Assembly: GCA_958295685.1 (NCBI GenBank) | Contig: OY282365.1 | Coordinates: 1,364,001 to 1,428,000, forward strand | DNA: 64,000 nucleotides | Source: an uncultured Dehalococcoidia bacterium | GTDB taxonomy: Bacteria; Chloroflexota; Dehalococcoidia; Lucifugimonadales; CATQGZ01 | Direction of reading: 5' to 3' | Shown: in pieces, positions 8,498 to 17,787 of the stretch | Layout of the letters: each line of letters opens with the position of its first letter | How positions within the stretch are numbered: the first letter of the stretch is position 1 | Made by a program: the position numbers and the translations under genes | The notes under the pieces: generated by a model | What the model was told of the DNA's origin: nothing | Database searches by the model: none | What the model saw: the letters and a program-made list of their open reading frames with translations, nothing else

Positions 8498-9088
8498 CTA
8501 CGTGGATATCTTGGAGACGGTGTCGCCGACGCGAATCGTCCCCGACTGGACGACCCTTGTGTTGGCGCCGCGGAGCCGCATGTCCATCGCCTCTGGGGTG
8601 CTCACGAATCTCAGCGCGTCGTTGCCGAAGCGGGCGGCCAACTTCGCGCAGCCGGTGTGAGGCTTCGCCGTCATCTCCAGCACCGCCGACCCGATGGACA
8701 GCCTGGCTCCCGGCGGCAGGTTCTCGACACTCATGTCCAGGTCGATGACGAGCTGGTCGCCTGCCAGCTTCCACCGCTTCTCGGACCGAGCCAGCAGATC
8801 CAGGACGCGGGAGTTGATTATCGTGATCTGAGCGTCCGGGTTCGCCCTGCCGTCGGGGGTCTTGGGGCTGCCCCGTGTCTTCCAGTCATCCCCGACCAAG
8901 CCGACGTCCACGTCGAGCTCAGCCTCAGAGACCACCTCGCGCAGATCCTCCCCAGGCCGCCGCACGACCATCAAGAGAGAGCCGCCGCTCGCCGGAGACC
9001 GGCGAATGTGCTCGAGTCCGGCTTCCAACTGCTCGATCGTCGGGTGACCGACGGAATACGGGGCCTGTTTCCTGGTGGTTGATGTCAA
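8498..9088 (-). CDS. MOSC domain-containing protein
   Basis: 196 aa from a TTG start (TSTTRKQAPYSVG), chosen because CCGGAGG lies 6 nt upstream. The MOSC core is visible: LSIGSAVLEMTAKPHTGCAKL..RFG.DALRFV, with the likely catalytic cysteine in HTGC. MOSC domains handle sulfur/persulfide transfer in molybdenum cofactor sulfuration and in YiiM/MARC-type proteins. The N-terminal half (HPTIEQLEAGLEHIRRSP) is not recognised further. The window also holds moaA and a moaC fusion, which shows that this organism makes Moco, but no direct partner is adjacent. Confidence 0.82.
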   Translation of the reverse strand: MTSTTRKQAPYSVGHPTIEQLEAGLEHIRRSPASGGSLLMVVRRPGEDLREVVSEAELDVDVGLVGDDWKTRGSPKTPDGRANPDAQITIINSRVLDLLARSEKRWKLAGDQLVIDLDMSVENLPPGARLSIGSAVLEMTAKPHTGCAKLAARFGNDALRFVSTPEAMDMRLRGANTRVVQSGTIRVGDTVSKIST

Positions 9089-9173
9089 GTTCAGCCTCCG
9101 GCTATCCCAAGAAGAAGGTCGCCCGGCCTCCTCCACGACAGGACCTCTGTTGAGGAGACGCGGCGTCCAGCCC

Positions 9174-9362
9174 CTAGCGGTTCCTCCGGCGTCGGAGCCT
9201 TCGGAGGCTCCGCTGCTTGTCCAAACGGGCCTGCTCGCCCTTGGACTTGAAGTAGCGCCGGTTCCTGAGCTCCCTGAGAATCCCCGACCGCTGCATCGAG
9301 GTCTGGAAGCGCTTCAGAAGGCTCTCGCCCTCCTCGCCCTCGCGGAGTGTTACAAACGACAA
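9174..9362 (-). CDS. rpsU: 30S ribosomal protein bS21
   Basis: 62 aa, very basic, with the bS21 pattern: N-terminal acidic EGEEGESLLKRFQ, central RSGILRELRNRRYF and an Arg-rich tail ending RRLRRRRNR. bS21 sits near the anti-Shine-Dalgarno of 16S rRNA. It has its own promoter (9414-9442) and follows soxG on the same strand by about 97 bp. Length is at the short end of normal. Confidence 0.93.
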   Translation of the reverse strand: MSFVTLREGEEGESLLKRFQTSMQRSGILRELRNRRYFKSKGEQARLDKQRSLRRLRRRRNR

Positions 9363-9413
9363 CCGGATACCCCCTCGGTGGTCTCTGTCCGGGAGCGCTG
9401 CCCCGGGGAGTCG

Positions 9414-9442
9414 AGTATAGCACAGCCCGCGGCGCCCCTCAA
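9414..9442 (-). promoter_or_regulatory. rpsU promoter
   Basis: On the minus strand: TTGAGG (9442-9437), 17-bp spacer ending CTGTGC, TATACT (9419-9414). The spacer end CTGTGC and extended -10 TGC match the promoters of the leader elements at 3634, 20795 and 46226, suggesting a strong housekeeping promoter type in this genome. It lies about 52 bp before the rpsU start. Confidence 0.75.
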
Positions 9443-9458
9443 CGACGCAGGGAGTGTC

Positions 9459-10076
9459 TCATTCCGGCGCTGCCACGGCGGCTCCATATTCCAGGGCGGC
9501 GTCGTGGAGCCAGAGCGCCAGGTACTCCGCGAAGCTGCGGCGCACGATCAGGTCGAAGGACGGCGCGTCGTCGACGTATCGAATGGCGGCGTTGGCTTTG
9601 GCGACGAGGGTTTGAGCGCACCGGCCCGGTCCGAACAGGCTGGGGTGGAGATCGAGTGTGCAGCCCTTCGCCAGCACGTCACGGGCTGCGGCCCCGCTGA
9701 GACGTATCACCGTCTGGCCCCCTGTTACGTCTGTCACCGAGGCGAAGACACCGCCGAGGGCCTCCTCCAACGACCTGGCCAGCTCGGCCTGACGGTCGGG
9801 CGGCGTGACTATCAGCCACTCGTCGGGCCCGAGCCAGAGCGCGAGCAGGCCGCCCCCGTCCGACACGGTGTTGGGCTCGGTCGGCAGCGCGAATCCCAGA
9901 ACCCCAGCCGCCGCTCCGGTGAAGGCGGCGTCGTCCGCGCTGCCGCGCAGGTTGACGTGGCCGAGGAACGCATGCTCCGAGATGACGACGCCCGCGCCGC
10001 CCGGCGGCTGGCCGGCGGCCGCGTCGTCGAGGAAGCGGCGCAGCGGAGACTCGCGCAGCGGTCGGTCAGCCGACAT
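9459..10076 (-). CDS. soxG: Sarcosine oxidase gamma subunit
   Basis: 205 aa with SoxG features: LGPDEWLIVTPPDRQAE and LALWLHDAALEYG near the C-terminus. In the heterotetramer the gamma subunit helps hold the beta and alpha subunits. The start overlaps the end of soxA by 11 bp, and the gene is the last of soxB-soxD-soxA-soxG, the classical order. The divergent C-terminus is normal for this poorly conserved subunit. Confidence 0.88.
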   Translation of the reverse strand: MSADRPLRESPLRRFLDDAAAGQPPGGAGVVISEHAFLGHVNLRGSADDAAFTGAAAGVLGFALPTEPNTVSDGGGLLALWLGPDEWLIVTPPDRQAELARSLEEALGGVFASVTDVTGGQTVIRLSGAAARDVLAKGCTLDLHPSLFGPGRCAQTLVAKANAAIRYVDDAPSFDLIVRRSFAEYLALWLHDAALEYGAAVAAPE

Positions 10077-13068
10077 CTTGCCGCCCTCCTTCGGAATCGT
10101 AGAAGACCGGGCTCACCACGCGGGCCGCAATCAGCCGACCGTCCCCCAGGGGCGCGTATACGGTACGGCCTTCGCGCCCCCGGCCGGCCTCGACCACGCC
10201 TAGAGCGATGGAGCGCCCCAGACTCGGGCTGTAGTAACTGGACGTGACGTGCCCGATCATCGGCGCCGGCGCGGCAGCCGACGCGGTCTCCACGATCTGG
10301 CTGCCCTCCGGCAGCACGTCCTCGCCCCCCTCCGTGAGCAGGCCGACCAGCTGCTTCCTGCCCTCACGTGCAAGATCTTCCAGGGCGAGGGAGCGCCTGC
10401 CGAGAAAATCCTTGCGCCTGGAGACCATCCGCCCGGCTCCAACATCGACAGGGGTCTGCGAGCCATCGGTGTCCTGGCCCACGATCACGTACCCCTTCTC
10501 CGCCCTCAGCACGTGCATCGCCTCGGTGCCGTACGGAGTGATGCCGAACTCCTCGCCGGCCTCCATCGCCGCCTCCCAGACGCGGCGCCCGTGGTTGGCA
10601 TCCACGTTCACCTCGAACGACAGCTCGCCGGCGAAGCTGATGCGGAATATACGGGCGGGCAGCCCCACGACGGTTCCGGCGCGGACGGACATGAACGGGA
10701 ACGCCTCGTTCGACAGGTCCACGTCTCCGCACAGCTTCGCAACGACCCCGCGGGCGCGCGGCCCGTTGATCGACACCGTCGCCCAGTGATCCGTCACCGA
10801 GGTCAGATAGACCCGAAGCCCCGGCCACTCGGTCTGAAGCCACCTCTCCAGCCAGGCCATCACGCCGGCCGCGCCGGACGTGGTCGTATGCATCAGGAAG
10901 TGCTGCTCCCCGAGCCGGGCCGTGACGCCGTCGTCGAGAACCATGCCCTCCTCGTTGAGCATGAACCCGTACCTGCACCGCCCGACTGCCAGCCGCGACC
11001 AGCCGTTGACGTACACCCTGTTCAGGAACCGGGCGGCGTCGGGGCCCCTGACGTCGATCTTGCCCAGGGTCGAGGCGTCGAGCGCTCCGACGCTGTTCCT
11101 GACTGCGAGACACTCGCGGCCCACGGCGTCGTGCATCGACTCGCCCGCCCGGGGGTAGTACCAGGGACGCTTCCACTGGCCGACGTTCTCAAACTCCGCG
11201 CCTGCCTCGACGTGCCACTCGTGGATCGCCGTCTTACGCACCGGATCGAAGAGCGCCCCAACGTCGCGCCCCGCGATGGCGCCGAAGGTAACCGGCGTAT
11301 ACGGCTGGCGGAAGGTCGTCGTCCCCACCTCCGACAGCGGCTTGCCGAGGACGCCTGCGAGAACGCCGATCCCGTTCACCGCTCCCAGCCTGCCCTGGTC
11401 CGTGCCCATCCCCAGCGTGGTATAGCGTTTCACGTGCTCGATGAATTCGTAGCCCTCGCGGGCAGAGACGACCAGGTCGGCCGCCGTGGTGTCCGTCTGG
11501 AAGTCGACGAAGCGCTTGCGGTCTCTACCCAACGGCTTCCCGCCAGGCACTATCCAGAAGGGCTTCATCGGAGCCTCCGCGGCCTCCTCGGTGGCCGGTA
11601 TCGGCGAAGATGGCCTGCCGTCGCCGATTCCGGCCGCGCCCGCCGCCGCGGCGCCGGCGGCCCGGCCCTCCATCAGACAGTCTCGCAGGCCGAACGAGCC
11701 GTTGCACGCGCCCGCCGACTGCGCGCCCTGCGCGGACGGCCCCGGCACGAAGCACGCCTTCTCCTCGTCGAACCTCGGCCGGCCGCCGGACTGGGAATAG
11801 AGGTTTATCACGGGGTTCCACCCGCCCGACACGGCCACCAGGTCGCAGCCGATTCGCCCGGAGCGGCCGGCGGCTCCGTCGATTCGCGCGACGCCCACGG
11901 CCCTGACACCCCTTCCGCCGTGGACGTCGACCGGCGCGCTGCCCCGCATGACCTCGACCCCCCTTTCGGACACACGGCGCGGCAGATCGCCCGGGGCCTC
12001 GGAACGGAGGTCGACGACGGCCCGCACCTCGACCCCTGCGTCGGCCAGGTCGAGAGCCGCGCCGTAGGCGCCGTCGTTGTTCGTGACAACGACGGCCCGT
12101 CGGCCCGGAGCAACCGCGTAGCGGTTCACGTAGGCAGACACGGCGGACGCCAGCATGACCCCGGGGCGGTCGTTGTTTCGGAAGACGAGCGGCCGCTCGA
12201 TGGCCCCCGCGGCCAGGACGACCTGCTTCGCCCTGATTCGCCAGACCCGCTGCCGCGGCGCGCTTCCCCGAACCGGGCCCAGGTGGTCGGTCACCCTCTC
12301 CAGGGCTCCGAGGAAGTTGTGGTCGTAGTATCCGAACACCGTGCTGCGGGGGAGGAGCCGCACCTCTTCGAGGTCCCTCAACTCCGACAGCGCGGACTCC
12401 AGCCACTCCCAGGCCGACGCGCCGTCGATCCGCGCGCGGACGGACAGCAGGCTGCCGCCCAACTCCTGCTGCTCGTCCGCGAGGATGACCCTCGCGCCCG
12501 ACCTGCCCGCCTCCAGAGCGGCGGCGATCCCGGCCGGCCCGCCTCCGACGATGAGAACGTCGCAGTGGGCATTCATCCTGTCGTACCTGTCCGGGTCGGC
12601 TTCCCGTGGAGCGGCTCCGAGTCCCCCGGCCTTCCGCAGCTGACGCTCGTAGAACGGCCACAGCCGCCCGGGCCACATGAACGTCTTGTAGTAGAAGCCG
12701 GGCGGCAGCAGCCCGGAGAGCAGCCCGTTCACCGCCCGCAGGTCGAAACCCGCCGACGGCCAGCAGTTGACGCTGGACGCCTCCAAGCCGTCGTACAACT
12801 CGACCTGAGTGGCGGCGTAGTTGGGAAGAGTGCGCGCGCCGGACCCGAGTTGCACCAGCGCGTTCGGCTCCTCGACCCCGCTGCCCACGATCCCCCGCGG
12901 ACGGTGGTACTTGAAGCTGCGGCCCACGACCGACACGCCGTTCGCCAGCAGCGCGGACGCGAGCGTGTCTCCATGAAACCCGGCGTAGCCCCTGCCGTTG
13001 AACCTGAAGCGGAGCTCCCTGCCCCGGTCGATACGTCCGCCCGCCGGAAGCCTGTTCCGCTGAGTCAA
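10066..13068 (-). CDS. soxA: Sarcosine oxidase alpha subunit
   Basis: 1000 aa, usual length. The N-terminal 2Fe-2S-like fold has GDTLASALLANGV and SFKYHRPRGIVG. A dinucleotide-binding domain has VLIVGGGPAGIAAALEAGR. The C-terminal half is a GCV_T aminomethyltransferase-type domain that binds tetrahydrofolate (NSVGALDASTLGKIDVRGPDA; IFRISFAGELSFEVNV). The complex oxidises sarcosine to glycine, passing the methyl group to folate. The alpha subunit takes electrons from the covalent FMN shared with beta. The start overlaps the soxD stop (ATGA type). A large antisense open frame on the plus strand is a high-GC shadow. Confidence 0.95.
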   Translation of the reverse strand: MTQRNRLPAGGRIDRGRELRFRFNGRGYAGFHGDTLASALLANGVSVVGRSFKYHRPRGIVGSGVEEPNALVQLGSGARTLPNYAATQVELYDGLEASSVNCWPSAGFDLRAVNGLLSGLLPPGFYYKTFMWPGRLWPFYERQLRKAGGLGAAPREADPDRYDRMNAHCDVLIVGGGPAGIAAALEAGRSGARVILADEQQELGGSLLSVRARIDGASAWEWLESALSELRDLEEVRLLPRSTVFGYYDHNFLGALERVTDHLGPVRGSAPRQRVWRIRAKQVVLAAGAIERPLVFRNNDRPGVMLASAVSAYVNRYAVAPGRRAVVVTNNDGAYGAALDLADAGVEVRAVVDLRSEAPGDLPRRVSERGVEVMRGSAPVDVHGGRGVRAVGVARIDGAAGRSGRIGCDLVAVSGGWNPVINLYSQSGGRPRFDEEKACFVPGPSAQGAQSAGACNGSFGLRDCLMEGRAAGAAAAGAAGIGDGRPSSPIPATEEAAEAPMKPFWIVPGGKPLGRDRKRFVDFQTDTTAADLVVSAREGYEFIEHVKRYTTLGMGTDQGRLGAVNGIGVLAGVLGKPLSEVGTTTFRQPYTPVTFGAIAGRDVGALFDPVRKTAIHEWHVEAGAEFENVGQWKRPWYYPRAGESMHDAVGRECLAVRNSVGALDASTLGKIDVRGPDAARFLNRVYVNGWSRLAVGRCRYGFMLNEEGMVLDDGVTARLGEQHFLMHTTTSGAAGVMAWLERWLQTEWPGLRVYLTSVTDHWATVSINGPRARGVVAKLCGDVDLSNEAFPFMSVRAGTVVGLPARIFRISFAGELSFEVNVDANHGRRVWEAAMEAGEEFGITPYGTEAMHVLRAEKGYVIVGQDTDGSQTPVDVGAGRMVSRRKDFLGRRSLALEDLAREGRKQLVGLLTEGGEDVLPEGSQIVETASAAAPAPMIGHVTSSYYSPSLGRSIALGVVEAGRGREGRTVYAPLGDGRLIAARVVSPVFYDSEGGRQDVG

Positions 13069-13346
13069 CCCTCGCCTCCAGGCGGCGGGCTGCCCACTTG
13101 ATACACCCGCTTTATCTCATAGGTAACGGTGTCGCGCTGCGCGTTGAACCAGCGGCGGCAGCCGGACGAGTGGCACCACTGCTCCAGGTGGTCGCCCCGG
13201 GGATTCTTGCGGTAGAAGAGATAGTCGGCCCACTCGGAGTCGCTGACCGCCTCCGGGTTCTCGGGACGGACGACGTGCGCCTCGCCGCCGTAGGTGAACT
13301 CGGCCTCGTCTCTGGCTCCGCACCAAGGGCACTCGATCAGCAACAA
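13065..13346 (-). CDS. soxD: Sarcosine oxidase delta subunit
   Basis: 93 aa. It has the zinc-binding pattern of SoxD: N-terminal CPWCG and a distal C..SGCRRWF, with the typical GDHLEQWCHSSGCRRWFN. It lies between soxB and soxA, 12 bp after soxB, and overlaps soxA by 4 bp. The C-terminus carries a short Gly/Pro tail. Confidence 0.94.
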   Translation of the reverse strand: MLLIECPWCGARDEAEFTYGGEAHVVRPENPEAVSDSEWADYLFYRKNPRGDHLEQWCHSSGCRRWFNAQRDTVTYEIKRVYQVGSPPPGGEG

Positions 13347-13358
13347 TTCAGCAGCCTC

Positions 13359-14606
13359 TCAGTGAGCCACGCCGGCCGCGCCGTGCTCGTCGATCAGGCG
13401 ACCGGTGCGGAACCGGTCGAGCGAGAAGGGCGCGTTCAGCCTGTGCGGGCGCCCTGTGGCCAGGGTGTAGGCGAACACCCACCCCGAGCCCGGCGTGGCC
13501 TTGTATCCGCCCGTGCCCCAGCCGCAGTTGAAATAGAGACCGTCGACGGGCGTGGCGCCGATGATAGGGCAGGCGTCCGGGCACGTGTCCACGATCCCCG
13601 CCCACTGCCGCATCATCCGCAGCCTGCTGAAGATCGGGAACAGCTCGACGAGCGAGGAGATCGCGTGCTCCGGGACCGAGAAGCTGCCGCGCTGGCCGTA
13701 GCCGTTGTACGAGTCGATGCCCGCCCCTGCCAGAAGCTCGCCACGGTCGGTCTGGCTCACGTAGGCGTGGACCGCGTTCGACATCACGACCGCGTCCAGC
13801 GTCGGCTTGACCGGCTCGCTGACCCACGCCTGGAGCGGGTGGCTCTCGATCGGGAGCCGGAACCCCGCCATGCTCGCCAGGACTCCCGAACTGCCCGCCG
13901 TCACCACGCCCACCCTCTTAGCGGCCACGTATCCCTTCGTGGTGTCCACGCCGACGACTCGACCGTTCTCGCGGCGAAAGCCGGTCACCTCGCACTGCTG
14001 GACGACGTCCACCCCCAGACCGTCCGCCGCCCGCGCCAAGCCCCACGCGACCGCGTCGTGCCGGGCGGTGCCGCCCCTCCGTTGGAGCGAGGCCCCCAGC
14101 ACCGGATACCTGGCGCCCGGAGACGTGTTCAGGATGGGAACCATCTCGCGCACCTCCTCCGCGCTCAGAAGCTCGCTGTCGATGCCGTTCAGTCGATTGG
14201 CGTTGACACGTCGGGCGATGTCACGCATCTCCTGAAGGCTGTGGCCCAGGCTGAGCAGGCCACGCTTGCTGTACATCAGGTTGAAGTTCAACTCCCTGCT
14301 CAGGTCCTGCCAGAGCTTGAGAGAAAACTCATACAGGCGGGCGGCGTCATCCCAAAGATAGTTGGAGCGGACGATCTCAGTGTTGCGCCCCGTGTTGCCG
14401 CCGCCCACGTAGCCCTTCTCCAGCACGGCCACGCTCGTGACCGCGTGCTCCTTCGCCAGGTAGTAGGCCGTCGCCAGGCCGTGACCTCCCCCACCCACGA
14501 TCACGACGTCGTAAGACCCCTTGAGCTCCGGGCTGCGCCAGGCTCTGGGCCACCTCTCGTGGTGGCTCAGGCCGTTCCGTATCAGGCTGAAAAGGGAGTA
14601 CTTCAA
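13359..14606 (-). CDS. soxB: Sarcosine oxidase beta subunit
   Basis: 415 aa FAD protein. YDVVIVGGGGHGLATAYYLA is the Rossmann FAD motif, followed by GGGNTGRNTEIVRSNYL, conserved in SoxB. The C-terminal YFNCGWGTGGYKATPGSG is also typical. This subunit carries the demethylation site and the covalent FMN. It is the first gene of the four-gene operon; it starts about 43 bp from the end of the DUF262 gene on the same strand. The region 14607-14648 shows no clear terminator. Confidence 0.95.
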   Translation of the reverse strand: MKYSLFSLIRNGLSHHERWPRAWRSPELKGSYDVVIVGGGGHGLATAYYLAKEHAVTSVAVLEKGYVGGGNTGRNTEIVRSNYLWDDAARLYEFSLKLWQDLSRELNFNLMYSKRGLLSLGHSLQEMRDIARRVNANRLNGIDSELLSAEEVREMVPILNTSPGARYPVLGASLQRRGGTARHDAVAWGLARAADGLGVDVVQQCEVTGFRRENGRVVGVDTTKGYVAAKRVGVVTAGSSGVLASMAGFRLPIESHPLQAWVSEPVKPTLDAVVMSNAVHAYVSQTDRGELLAGAGIDSYNGYGQRGSFSVPEHAISSLVELFPIFSRLRMMRQWAGIVDTCPDACPIIGATPVDGLYFNCGWGTGGYKATPGSGWVFAYTLATGRPHRLNAPFSLDRFRTGRLIDEHGAAGVAH

Positions 14607-14648
14607 AGAACAGGCTCAAAGCGGCGCCGCGCCTATTCGCCGGCTCCT

Positions 14649-16544
14649 CTAAACATCGTCGGCATAGGCGCTGTCCCCGATGGGATCGTACTCGATCTCG
14701 TCATCGCCGTACTGCTCGATCAGACCGACGGCGAAGGCATCGCGGAACACTTGGCGGCCATCAACGGTCGGCTTGCCCATCGTTTGGTTAATCAGGTCGA
14801 GCATCGCTTGGCCACGCTTCACGAAGCAACCGCCGAAAAGGTCCCTCTCAAGTAGGTCTGGGTCTATCCAATGAGCTTCAAGGATGGTGGCCAGCTTCTC
14901 CTCGCTGATATCCTTGCGCAAGCGGGGCAAGTAGCGGGACGGGGCCTGACCACCGATCATGCGGTTGGTCGTGGCGTCAATGGGTGTCTTGTTGATTATT
15001 GAGTCGTACAGTTCCCTCTTTATTACCGGGTCAGCTATGTTCTTGCACCAGTGCTTCGGGAAGATGTGGTGAATGTCGATGTTCTCACCATCGATGGTGG
15101 CGAAGGTCAGGTGTTCAGCGCTGCGCCAATCTGCCGCGCCGCTTTTCAACTGTAGCGCGTACAGACCCTTGTAGGCGGCGCTGCTGCGTGTCCTCAGAGA
15201 CAACAGCCTCTCAGGATTGAAGATTGTCTGGGCCACCAGATCCGTCTCGGCGCCCCCGCGGATGTGGTTGGAAACCTGTTCTAGGTCACGAGCAAACTGG
15301 GTCTCGATAGCGCTGCCATAGGCTTCGCCGAAGATCCCGTTCCAGAACCAGCGATTCAACTTGTCCTTTGCGTTGGCAGTTGCCAGCTCGCTGTCCAACT
15401 CCACGTGTAGCGCTGCCAGGGGCACCAACTGGGTGTTGTAGGGTACATCATGTCTGGTGAAGACGAACTGGCCGCGCAGGAATCTCGCGGCGGCCCTAAA
15501 TCCCGCTTCCACCCTGTCGGCCCACTCCTGATATTCGCTGAGCCTCAAATTAAGGATGCTTGCCCTTCTACAGTCGATGCCGGGAGTCCGGTTTGACAAC
15601 CCCTCCTCGGAGATAGCCTTCCTGCGCCGCGCCTGGGTTGCCAGTAGTGTCACCGCTTGCAGGAATTGATCACCGCCGACACTCTGAAGCACCCCGAACT
15701 CGGAGTGCAGTCGCTCCTTGCGTGCATCCCAGTCGTCCCGCAGCGAGAAATTGTCTGCGGCGAAGGATGCGGTCACCAACTCGAACACAGTCAGAACCAC
15801 CCCACCCGTGTTGACCTTCTCGAAGACCGTGCACACGGCCTCTTTGGAGGTCCCCTTGCCCAGACTGATCACCGGTAATTGGTATGAGGTGAAATTATTC
15901 AGCACGACACTACTGAATTGTTCGAAGAAAGCAAACGGGTCGCCGTGCGGATATCCGTCTCGCTTCTGCCAGTACTGGGCGTACTTGAAGCCCCACCCCA
16001 TGCCGTTCATGACCTGCTCGGTGGGCATCATGTGATGCTCGAATTCGCTTTCCTGGGAGGATAGGTTCAGAACCTCGTCACGCCCGAAATTCGACCTGAC
16101 TACCCGGTCTTCAGGAACGCTGATGATCGTGTCATCGCGGTCAACCCACGGGGCCAACGCCTTCTGGATGTCGATGTAGTACCATCTCCTGATGACCTTA
16201 CTCCCGCCGGGACGCTCACGGGTTTCCACGGGTTTCTCATATGACAGTGCCTGATACAGGGACGTAAGCCGTTGCTGGCCATCCAGCAGGTATTCGATCT
16301 CTCGACCGTCGCCATTGGAATCCACGCCCTCGACGAAGCGGCTTCGAAAACGCACGTCTCCGCCTGCGTCGAGTGTCATCACGGCGCCGATGGGAAAGCC
16401 GCGCGAGATGCTGACCAGCAGGCCCTTGACTCGGTCGTCGTCCCATACCCAGCCTCGCTGGAAATCCGGGAGTCGGATTTTGCCGGCTTCAACATCATTG
16501 AGTAGATTCTTGAGCAAGAGCGCGTTCGCTTTGAATGTCGACAT
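14649..16544 (-). CDS. DUF262 and HNH (DUF1524-like) domain protein, possible type IV restriction enzyme
   Basis: 631 aa. The N-terminal DUF262/ParB-like domain has LPDFQRGWVWDDDRV (near 24-38), GFPIGAVMTLD and YLLDGQQRLTSLYQAL. The C-terminal region has IDIHHIFPKHW, an H-x2-P type HNH motif as in DUF1524. This layout is that of GmrSD-like type IV restriction endonucleases, which cut modified phage DNA; many relatives are uncharacterised. On the minus strand a TATAAT lies at 16620-16615, about 71 bp before the start. GC and codon use are a little lower than in the flanking sox genes, compatible with transfer. Defence function is inference. Confidence 0.82.
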   Translation of the reverse strand: MSTFKANALLLKNLLNDVEAGKIRLPDFQRGWVWDDDRVKGLLVSISRGFPIGAVMTLDAGGDVRFRSRFVEGVDSNGDGREIEYLLDGQQRLTSLYQALSYEKPVETRERPGGSKVIRRWYYIDIQKALAPWVDRDDTIISVPEDRVVRSNFGRDEVLNLSSQESEFEHHMMPTEQVMNGMGWGFKYAQYWQKRDGYPHGDPFAFFEQFSSVVLNNFTSYQLPVISLGKGTSKEAVCTVFEKVNTGGVVLTVFELVTASFAADNFSLRDDWDARKERLHSEFGVLQSVGGDQFLQAVTLLATQARRRKAISEEGLSNRTPGIDCRRASILNLRLSEYQEWADRVEAGFRAAARFLRGQFVFTRHDVPYNTQLVPLAALHVELDSELATANAKDKLNRWFWNGIFGEAYGSAIETQFARDLEQVSNHIRGGAETDLVAQTIFNPERLLSLRTRSSAAYKGLYALQLKSGAADWRSAEHLTFATIDGENIDIHHIFPKHWCKNIADPVIKRELYDSIINKTPIDATTNRMIGGQAPSRYLPRLRKDISEEKLATILEAHWIDPDLLERDLFGGCFVKRGQAMLDLINQTMGKPTVDGRQVFRDAFAVGLIEQYGDDEIEYDPIGDSAYADDV

Positions 16545-16755
16545 TTCCTCGTTCCTCCGTCGGTGACCTCAGATTCCTGTGATCAGCGGCAATCTTACAC
16601 GAGCGCCACGAAGGATTATAAAGCACCGTAAACAGACTAGCCACGTTCGAGCGGCCCCGGACCGGCAGGCCGACGGATACCTGCGGCGAACCTGACCGCT
16701 GTGGTAACATCCATCCAACAGGGACGCCCTCCCTCACCACTTCAGGAGACCACCA

Positions 16756-16998
16756 GTGCCGCGCATCGTCAAGGTCAAAGTCGACAACCAAGAGGTCGAC
16801 GCCATCGAGCAGCAGTTTGAGATTGGGCGGGAGGAATGGAACGAATACAAGTTGCTCGACGGCGGGGTGGTGCGTCTGAAAACCACCGTCCAGCGTATCT
16901 ACCGGCTCGTCGACTCCGAAGGACGACCCGCGTATGACGAACAGGGAGACCCAAACGTCATAGTCCGCCACAAGTCAGACGTCGTGGCGTCCGACTAG
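16756..16998 (+). CDS. Hypothetical protein, 80 aa
   Basis: I do not recognise it. GTG start with CAGGAG 7 nt upstream. The protein PRIVKVKVDNQEVDAIEQQFEIGREEWN... is charged, with beta-rich spacing and a Tyr/Arg segment VQRIYRLVD, and has no signal or membrane segment. It diverges from the DUF262 gene and ends 6 bp before the SCO1664-family gene on the other strand. It could be a small DNA- or RNA-associated protein; nothing supports a specific role. Confidence 0.55.
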   Translation: MPRIVKVKVDNQEVDAIEQQFEIGREEWNEYKLLDGGVVRLKTTVQRIYRLVDSEGRPAYDEQGDPNVIVRHKSDVVASD

Positions 16999-17004
16999 GG
17001 CCCG

Positions 17005-17775
17005 CTAGACCGGCGGCCAGGGAACGTTCCTGTAGGGGTCGAGGCGCGGGAGCGCAGGGTCGGCCAGCATGGCCCTGAGCCTTCCGGCGAGCGCGTCGAT
17101 CTCATCCTGCGGCAGCGCGGCCGACAGGCTCTCGGCCAGCCCGCCGCCCGCCTCGAGCTCGGGCGCCAGCGCCTCCAGGCCGGGAACCAGCGACTCGGGA
17201 AATGGCCGCCCCCACAGATCCAGCATGACCGTCCTGATCTTGGGCTCCCTGTGAAACGTGAGACCGTGGTCGATGCTCCATATCTCCCCGTCCGACCCCA
17301 GGAGACAGTGGCCTGCCTTGCGGTCGGCGTTGTTGACCAGCAGGTCGAAGACAGCCAGCTCGAAGAGCTCCTCCACCCGCTCCCCGGCGAGGTCGAAGTA
17401 GGTCACGCTCGGATCGCTCTCGACGAACAGCTGCATCGAACCCGGCCCCAGGGGGCCGTCCCTCATCACGGTGACGGGGACTCTGGGCCACCCCATGGCG
17501 CGGCTGACCACGAACGCGGCGTACTCCCGCTTATAGAGCGTCCCCCGCGGGAAGTCATACAGAGGCCGCTCTCCGTCCCTGGGCTTGTATACGGCGCGGA
17601 CGCTGCCGCCCCGGCCATCCTCGATCAGCACCAGGAACGTGTGGTTCGACCCCCACGCCAGCCGCCGGCCCCCGGCTATCTCGCCCATCCGCAGGAGATG
17701 CGCCACGTCCTCCACCGCGCCCTGACCGGGAACGCCCGCCTCAGCGCCGGGAGCAGGCCGGTTCCGGGAAGACAC
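17005..17775 (-). CDS. SCO1664 family protein
   Basis: 256 aa. The sequence follows the SCO1664 family: GRRLAWGSNHTFLV, VYKPRDGERPLYDFPRGTL, ELAVFDLLVNNADRKAGHCL and IDHGLTF, resembling the PI3/4-kinase or HipA-like fold with a kinase-type NADRK..H and D-H-G motif. Biochemical role is unknown. In Actinobacteria it is adjacent to a DUF3090 gene and a putative phosphomutase; here only DUF3090 is present, 12 bp upstream on the same strand. A distant transfer from, or shared ancestry with, Actinobacteria is possible. Confidence 0.85.
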   Translation of the reverse strand: MSSRNRPAPGAEAGVPGQGAVEDVAHLLRMGEIAGGRRLAWGSNHTFLVLIEDGRGGSVRAVYKPRDGERPLYDFPRGTLYKREYAAFVVSRAMGWPRVPVTVMRDGPLGPGSMQLFVESDPSVTYFDLAGERVEELFELAVFDLLVNNADRKAGHCLLGSDGEIWSIDHGLTFHREPKIRTVMLDLWGRPFPESLVPGLEALAPELEAGGGLAESLSAALPQDEIDALAGRLRAMLADPALPRLDPYRNVPWPPV

Positions 17776-17787
17776 CGCAGCGCCCGA

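Noticed and set aside
10249..13101. 950-codon plus-strand frame opposite soxA
   Set aside because: It mirrors soxA, a clear full-length sarcosine oxidase subunit, and has no recognisable domain.
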